DNA of 10,337 nucleotides from Pavlovales sp. CCMP2436 (taxonomy: Eukaryota; Haptophyta; Pavlovophyceae; Pavlovales): NCBI GenBank assembly GCA_026770615.1, contig MU631596.1, positions 1-10,337 of the forward strand. Reading direction: 5' to 3'. A program made the translations under genes and the position numbers. Positions 7,501-10,337 of this stretch are shown one piece after another; position 1 is the stretch's first letter, and the number at the start of each line of letters is the position of its first letter. Under the pieces are notes generated by a model. It was not told where the DNA came from and made no database searches. It saw only the letters and a list, made by a program, of their open reading frames with translations.

Positions 7501-10337
7501 GTCTCGCCGTGCGCGAAGCCCTGCGCGCAGCGGCGGATCAGCGCGCGCTCGGTCGAGGCCGACGCCCAGCCGCGCCACGCGGCCGCGAGGCTGTGGTTAG
7601 CCCAGCTCGTCAGCGGCGTCGCAATTGCGCGGCGCAGAGCGGCAAGCGCAGCCACGCCCGCCGCCCACTTGTCGAAGCCGCGCAGAAACGTGCCGTGCGC
7701 CAGGTAGGCGAGGGCAGTCAGCTGCAGCCGGCGGCCGCGCGCAACCTCGCGCCACGCAGCGTACGCCGCGAGCAAACCGCCCAGCTCCCAGCGCGTTGCC
7801 ACGCCCGCGGCGAGGCCGAGCAGGGCCTGAGAGCGACGTGTAGCATCGCGCCAGAGCGCAAACAGGTGCGGCACGGGGCCGCGCAGCCCGCGCGCGCTCG
7901 CCAGAACCTGCGAGCTCGACGCGAGCCAGCGGCGCAGCCCGAGGCCGAGCAGGCGCGCCCGCCACACCGAAACGGCCTGGTGCAGCAAGGTAGTGGCGTG
8001 CGCCCACGAGAGCGCGATGCCAGCCCACGTGCGCAACGCCTTGTGCGAGCCCGCCGACGCCCAGCGACCGACTGACTCGGCCGCCAGCGCCTTGGCAGCG
8101 GCGGCACGGCTGTGCGCACCGGCCCACCTCGTAAAGCCGCGCAGCAGCGCGCCGCCCACGAAGTGGAAGATGGCCGCCGCCTGCATCGCCTTGCCGCGCG
8201 CCACCGCAGCCCACGAGCGGTACGCGCGAGCGAGCGACGCGTTGGCCCAGCTCGTTAGCGGCGTTGCGATCGCGCGGCGGAGAGCGGCAAGCGCAGCCAC
8301 GCCCGCCGCCCACTTGGCAAAGCTGCGCAGCAGCGCGCCGCCCACGAGGCTGCGCAATGCCTGCGCCTGCATCGCCTTGCCGCGCGCCATCGCGAACCAG
8401 CCGTCGGAGGCGGCGGCAGCCGCGCAAAACTGCCAGCGGCCGAGCGCGGGCGCGAGCGCGCGCTTGAGCGCGTGCTGCGCGCGGCGGTGGTCGCGCCACA
8501 GGTGCAGCCGCCTCGCCGTCTCGCTGTGCGCGAAGCCCTGTGCGCAGCGGCGGAGCAGTGCCCGCTCGGTCGAGGTCGACGCCCAGCCACGCCACGCGGC
8601 CGCGAGGCTGTGGTTGGCCCAGCTCGTTAGCGGCGTAGCGATCGCGCGGCGCAGAGCGGCAAGTGCAGCCACCCCCGCCGCCCAAGTGGCGAAGCCGCGC
8701 AGGAACGCACCGCCCACGATGTGGCGGATGGCCGCCGCCTGCATCTCCTTGCCGCGCGCCACCGCGAACCAGCCGTCGAAGGCCATCTCCACCTTTCGCT
8801 GCTGCCAGTGCGCAGTGGCGCCAACGCCAAGCAGCCGCGCGGCGCGCTGTCCCACTCTGGCCCACGCGCAGAGCACGACGCGCAACGCGGTGGAGCGCCA
8901 GGCTTCGACGCTAGCACGTGCCGCGCGCACGAGCGCCGGGTTGGCGCGCCAGGCCGCGAGCGTGGCCGCGAGCACGATTTCGCGCTGCTGTGCACGGATC
9001 GGCGCGCGCAGCACGCACTTGGCGCTGTTTTGCGCCCACCAGAGTAGCGAGGCGCGCGGCACGCGCACTGCCCAGTGGAGCGCGATGCCCGTCGCCAAGT
9101 CTTGCCGCACGCGGCAGAGAAGCGCCCAGTCGCGCCACAGACGCAGCGAGAGGCCCGCCGTCGTCTTGGTGTCGGCCAACTTGCGGCGTCGGCCGCGCCT
9201 CTGCTCCGCCGCGACATCGTTCCAGCGGAATAGCGACGACTGCGCAGTGCAGAGGCGGGCGTACCAGCTGGCCGCCTGCAGCTGCGCGGCACCGGCCGCG
9301 CGGAGCCGCGCGAACAGCCGCCACCGGCCGAATGCGGGCCGCACGCGCCAGATCCCAGCCGAGGCCGAGATGCGCTGGAAGCGGCTCATCGTGGCCGCCT
9401 CGAGCGCCCAGCAGCGCAGCGCGCGCGCGAGACCCCCGCGCGCCCACATTCGCAGCGCATCGCCGGCGAGCACGCACGCCGCGTGCGTGGCCATTGACGC
9501 GCGCAGCCACGCGCGGAGGCCGCGCGCGCTTGACGAGTACAACACCGAGGCTGCCGCTGCGCGGCCGAGCGCGCGCGTGATCGCCGCGCGCGCCCAGCGC
9601 GACAGCGCGCGCGCGCCCTCGCCGCGCAGCCACGTGTCGCCCGCTGTCACGCGCAGCCCGGCCGCCCTGCGCCGCTGCCGCCCGCGCGTGCTCCACGTGT
9701 CGATGGCCTTGGCGCGCTCCTGCAGCGTCCACCGCCGCAGCGACGAGGCCACGCTCGCACGCGAGGCGAGCGCCGCCGCGTTGGCCGCGAAGCCGCCAAA
9801 ACCACCAACGAGCGCGTCCTGCGCGTAGTGCAGTAGCGCGGCGCGCGCGAGCGCGGCCGCGGCCGAATTCAAAGCCACCGCCTCCCGCCAGCGCACGAGC
9901 GCGAGTGCACGCGCGCCTGCAGCCAGACTGGCGAACGCGCGCCGTTGCACCGCGCAAGCGAGGCCAAGCGGCGACCAGGCGCGGTACGCGCGAGCGAGCG
10001 ACGCGTTGGCCCAGCTCGTCAGCGGCGTTGCGATCGCACGGCGCAGAGCAGCAAGCGCAGCCACGCCCGCCGCCCACTTGCCGAAGCCGCACAGCACCGC
10101 ACCGCTCACGAGGTGGCGGATTGCCGCCGCCTGCATCGCCTTGCCGCGCGCGCTGGTCGACCAGCCGTCAAAAGCTGCCACCGCCTTGTGCGCGAGCCAG
10201 CGGCGCGCAGACAGCGCCAAGCGCGCGGTCGCGGCCTTGCGCTCGGCGGCGGCGACGACCCACGCGAGGAAGCGGCGCACGGCGAGGGTTTGCGCGCACG
10301 TGCGCATCAGCGCGCGCGTAGCCGCCGCCGACGACCA
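3414..10337 (-). CDS. Giant Sfi1-like Trp-repeat (putative centrin-binding) protein, 5' partial
   Basis: Seen: the frame is open for 2307 codons from the right edge to a TGA at 3416-3414. The ten codons upstream of the ATG at 10307-10305 match an internal repeat segment near 5650, so this Met is internal and the N-terminus lies outside the window. Counting from the edge, residues 1-121 are repeat, 122-510 are diverged, about 511-1912 are a near-identical repeat array, and about 1913-2307 are diverged, ending FTGWRLRGFIF. Typical motifs are LLRGFAKW, LARAYRSW and ATPLTSW, all fitting L-x3-[F/Y/L]-x2-W. The 62-residue unit has no Asp or Glu and is strongly basic. No signal peptide, transmembrane domain or catalytic motif is visible. 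Known: Sfi1-family proteins carry comparable roughly 30-residue Trp motifs, form long helices that bind centrin, and act at centrosomes and basal bodies. Inferred: a cytoskeletal scaffold binding centrin or calmodulin. It could instead be another helical Trp-repeat family. No intron is needed within the visible frame. Confidence 0.75.
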   Translation of the reverse strand, partial: WSSAAATRALMRTCAQTLAVRRFLAWVVAAAERKAATARLALSARRWLAHKAVAAFDGWSTSARGKAMQAAAIRHLVSGAVLCGFGKWAAGVAALAALRRAIATPLTSWANASLARAYRAWSPLGLACAVQRRAFASLAAGARALALVRWREAVALNSAAAALARAALLHYAQDALVGGFGGFAANAAALASRASVASSLRRWTLQERAKAIDTWSTRGRQRRRAAGLRVTAGDTWLRGEGARALSRWARAAITRALGRAAAASVLYSSSARGLRAWLRASMATHAACVLAGDALRMWARGGLARALRCWALEAATMSRFQRISASAGIWRVRPAFGRWRLFARLRAAGAAQLQAASWYARLCTAQSSLFRWNDVAAEQRRGRRRKLADTKTTAGLSLRLWRDWALLCRVRQDLATGIALHWAVRVPRASLLWWAQNSAKCVLRAPIRAQQREIVLAATLAAWRANPALVRAARASVEAWRSTALRVVLCAWARVGQRAARLLGVGATAHWQQRKVEMAFDGWFAVARGKEMQAAAIRHIVGGAFLRGFATWAAGVAALAALRRAIATPLTSWANHSLAAAWRGWASTSTERALLRRCAQGFAHSETARRLHLWRDHRRAQHALKRALAPALGRWQFCAAAAASDGWFAMARGKAMQAQALRSLVGGALLRSFAKWAAGVAALAALRRAIATPLTSWANASLARAYRSWAAVARGKAMQAAAIFHFVGGALLRGFTRWAGAHSRAAAAKALAAESVGRWASAGSHKALRTWAGIALSWAHATTLLHQAVSVWRARLLGLGLRRWLASSSQVLASARGLRGPVPHLFALWRDATRRSQALLGLAAGVATRWELGGLLAAYAAWREVARGRRLQLTALAYLAHGTFLRGFDKWAAGVAALAALRRAIATPLTSWANHSLAAAWRGWASASTERALIRRCAQGFAHGETARRLHLWRDHRRSQHAVKRALAPAFGRWQICVAAAAFDSWFAVARAKAMQAQALRSLVGGALLRGFAKWVAGVAALAALRLAIATLLTSWANASLARAYHSWAAVARGKAMQAAAILHLVGGALLRGFGTWVTGVAALAALRSAIATPLTSWANASLARAYRSWVAMARGKAMQAAAIRHLLTGALLRGFAAWAGVHSRAAAAKALAAESVGRWASAGSRKALRTWAGIALSWAHATSLLRQAVSVWRARLLGLGLRRWLASSSQVLASARGLRGPVPHLFALWRDATRRSQALLGLAAGAATRWELGGLLAAYAAWREVARVRRLELTALAYLAHGAFLRGLNKWAAGVLAKRKLVSPLAHWANASLARAYRSWAAVARAAIRHIVGGVLLRGFATWAAGVVVLAAARALFDSQLAHWANASLAQAYRSWAAVARGKAMQAAAIRHLVGGAMLRGFSEWAASVAALAALCCAIATPLTSWANHSLADAWRGWASASTERALMRTCAQTFAHGETARRLHLWRDHRRSQHAVKRAMAPALGHWQMRATAPAFDCLAASARGKAMQAAAIRHLVGGALLRGFAKWAFDLAMLRSVRALLSTPLGSWADRTVSAVWRSWSSAAVTRALMRTSAQTLAVRRFLVWVVAAAERKAATACLALSARRWLAHKAAAAFDGWAASARGKAMQVAAVRHLVGGAVLRGFAKWAVGVAALAALRRAIATPLTSWANASLARALRSWAAVARGKAMQAVAFRHLVGGAVLRGFAKWAAGAAALAALRHAIATPLTSLASASLAHALRSWAAVARGKAMQAAALRQMMFGAFLRGFSKWAAGVAALAAFSRAIATPLTSWANASLARAYRSWVAVARGKAMQAAALRQMMFGAFLRGFSKWAAGVAALAALRRAIATPLTSWANHSLAAAWRGWASASTERALIRRCAHGFAHGETARRLHLWRDHRRAHHAVKCALNLALNRLLQTARLLRVWRAFALTRGAARSVAGALRAGPGARAAFAQLAGCAYGGAVAARELRVAARQWASSALGGSFGSWMRSSRIARLRARYARRCVARAEVRALRSWAGGARGAALCLAAAGRWAAAATARALGAWAVALDAAAHARLAFRFWVGVSAGGALVAWRGVAAERKLAALLLPAGQRRFALRTLADALERWLAQHSFYRVCLAQTEQCRSIATLIALERGTHALVAAAACAGGDLDELRDSVRSRGKLETLSLALRAWAELTDARAIGVTIVNMAHARQRARAKLTGLARWRSSIVTGLARALAQADQGVAEGRSFALWREVRGAPMNAPARAVRLLRLRAISRAQASWAELFAVARAAARVLRRLRRHAALRLAFTGWRLRGFIF
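4588..4769 (-). repeat. Module B, terminal partial copy
   Basis: This is the last copy before the diverged C-terminus. The ANHSLAAAWRGW to LWRDHRRAHHAVK portion is conserved, but the following GRWQ/AFDGW half is replaced by unrelated sequence (LNLALNRLLQTARLLRVW). It marks the left boundary of the homogenised array. Confidence 0.7.
5477..5747 (-). repeat. Module C copy
   Basis: This segment lies 3977 bp from the copy at 1500 and is nearly identical (VWRSWSSAAVTRALMRTSAQT, RRFLVWVVAAAERKAATA, RRWLAHKAAAAFDGW). It gives the 360-bp spacing between markers 5448 and 5808. Confidence 0.8.
5835..6059 (-). repeat. Module B copy
   Basis: This copy is delimited by markers at 5808 and 6180 (372 bp). 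It has RTCAQTFAHGETARRLHLW and GHWQMRA. The Gly-Trp of AFDGW is Cys-Leu here (plus-strand CAA at 5835-5837 for Leu), a lost motif Trp. Confidence 0.8.
6441..6935 (-). repeat. Module D, copy 2
   Basis: This is an intact copy encoding the segment from VHSRAAAAKALAAESVGRW through LRGLNKW. It lies 6440 bp from copy 1 and 1203 bp from copy 3 over the compared anchors (41/6481/7684 and 331/6771/7974). Its left flank joins a variant unit encoding GVLAKRKLVSPLAHW rather than the usual GVAALAALRRAIATPLTSW, shared with the truncated copy at the left edge of the window. Confidence 0.85.
7380..7604 (-). repeat. Module B copy
   Basis: This copy encodes ANHSLAAAWRGWASASTERAL, then RRCAQGFAHGETARRLHLW, GRWQICVAAAAFDSW and RAKAMQAQALRSLVGG. 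It is followed on the right by two standard units and then module D copy 2 on the left side of those units. Confidence 0.8.
7654..8140 (-). repeat. Module D, copy 3
   Basis: This is an intact copy 1203 bp to the right of copy 2, with the same internal Trp motifs (GRWASAG, LRTWAG, LRRWLAS, HLFALWRDATRR) and ending in LRGFDKW. Its left flank is a standard unit followed by module B, unlike copy 2, so the module has been placed in a different repeat context. Confidence 0.85.
8397..8621 (-). repeat. Module B copy
   Basis: This copy is delimited by markers at 8370 and 8742 (372 bp). It encodes ASTSTERALLRRCAQGFAHSE, LHLWRDHRRAQHALK, GRWQFCAAAAASDGW and MARGKAMQAQALR. It is closest to the copy at 7380, with which it shares the QAQALRSLVGG continuation. 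Confidence 0.8.
8811..9974 (-). other. Diverged Trp-repeat segment within the larger frame (residues ~122-510)
   Basis: The frame stays open and Trp residues continue at irregular spacing, for example ALVRWREAV, RRWTLQERAKAIDTW, GLRAWLRASM and LFRWNDVAAEQRR. There is no near-identical DNA repeat here. More Asp, Glu and Asn appear than in the array, and a short Lys/Arg-rich stretch (RRGRRRKLADTK, about 9200-9170) is present. It looks like older repeats of the same fold that have escaped homogenisation. Confidence 0.65.
9975..10337 (-). repeat. Isolated upstream repeat fragment (one 62-residue unit plus part of module C)
   Basis: The repeat marker sits at 10134, followed leftwards by a standard unit ending RAYRAW at 9975. 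Rightwards is a truncated copy of module C running off the edge. This fragment is separated from the main array by about 1.17 kb of diverged sequence, so the array is interrupted rather than continuous. Confidence 0.85.
10163..10337 (-). repeat. Module C copy, cut by the right edge
   Basis: This is the third copy, starting at WSSAA at the edge and running through RRFLAWVVAAAERKAA to RRWLAHKAVAAFDGW. Its continuity across the in-frame ATG at 10307-10305 is the reason the larger CDS is called 5' partial. Confidence 0.85.

Larger units (their letters stand above)
4600..8810 (-). repeat. Main 186-bp coding repeat array with interspersed modules
   Basis: A marker shared by every unit, plus-strand CATCGCCTTGC (encoding the GKAMQ part of RGKAMQ), falls at 4890, 5076, 5262, 5448, 5808, 6180, 6981, 7167, 7353, 8184, 8370 and 8742 (CATCTCC at 8742). 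Neighbouring spacings are 186 (one 62-residue unit), 360 (unit plus module C) and 372 (unit plus module B). Larger gaps hold module D. One unit near 6355 has lost the marker through an in-frame deletion of about 18 bp. Copies are near-identical at DNA level, which points to recent duplication or ongoing gene conversion. The array makes up residues of about 511-1912 of the larger product. Confidence 0.9.

Noticed and set aside
1..10337. Prokaryotic or viral accessory system, toxin or mobile element
   Set aside because: No ribosome binding sites, operon layout, transposase, integrase, terminal inverted repeats or viral hallmark motifs were seen. Everything coding belongs to one Trp-repeat family.

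Overview
The window looks like nuclear DNA of a eukaryotic microalga. It is very GC-rich, has no bacterial-style operon, ribosome binding sites, tRNA or rRNA, and is almost filled on the minus strand by giant Ala/Arg/Trp-rich coding sequence built from tandem helical repeats. Composition and repeat style would suit a haptophyte or another GC-rich flagellate alga. That placement is inference; the sequence holds no diagnostic marker gene.

Layout, read along the minus strand from right to left. (1) 10337-3414 is one uninterrupted frame of 2307 visible codons ending in TGA. It enters from beyond the right edge, so the first in-frame ATG in the window (10307-10305) is an internal Met of a repeat, not a start. 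(2) 3413-3238 is a short non-repeat-family gap with a hexanucleotide microsatellite, a second degenerate GACACTG repeat and a possible splice acceptor. (3) 3237-1 is a second open frame of about 1079 codons of the same family. It runs off the left edge with no stop, so a search for complete start-to-stop frames would miss it. I checked it codon by codon: from the TGA at 3258-3256 down to base 1 there is no stop.

The protein family is recognisable only by its motif. Trp occurs about every 12-30 residues in the pattern L-x3-[F/Y/L]-x2-W, which resembles the centrin-binding repeats of Sfi1-type centrosome/basal-body scaffold proteins. The dominant unit is 62 residues (186 bp) with Trp spacings of 21, 12 and 29. 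It is interleaved with three longer modules, here called B (spacing 372 bp), C (360 bp) and D (about 490 bp). These recur in different orders and make a nested higher-order repeat. All size differences I checked between copies are multiples of three, which supports coding.

The two frames are either two head-to-tail paralogues or two exons of one gene of at least about 3,300 codons. The gap region is where that question can be settled. Long plus-strand open frames across the same region are antisense shadows of the periodic repeat.
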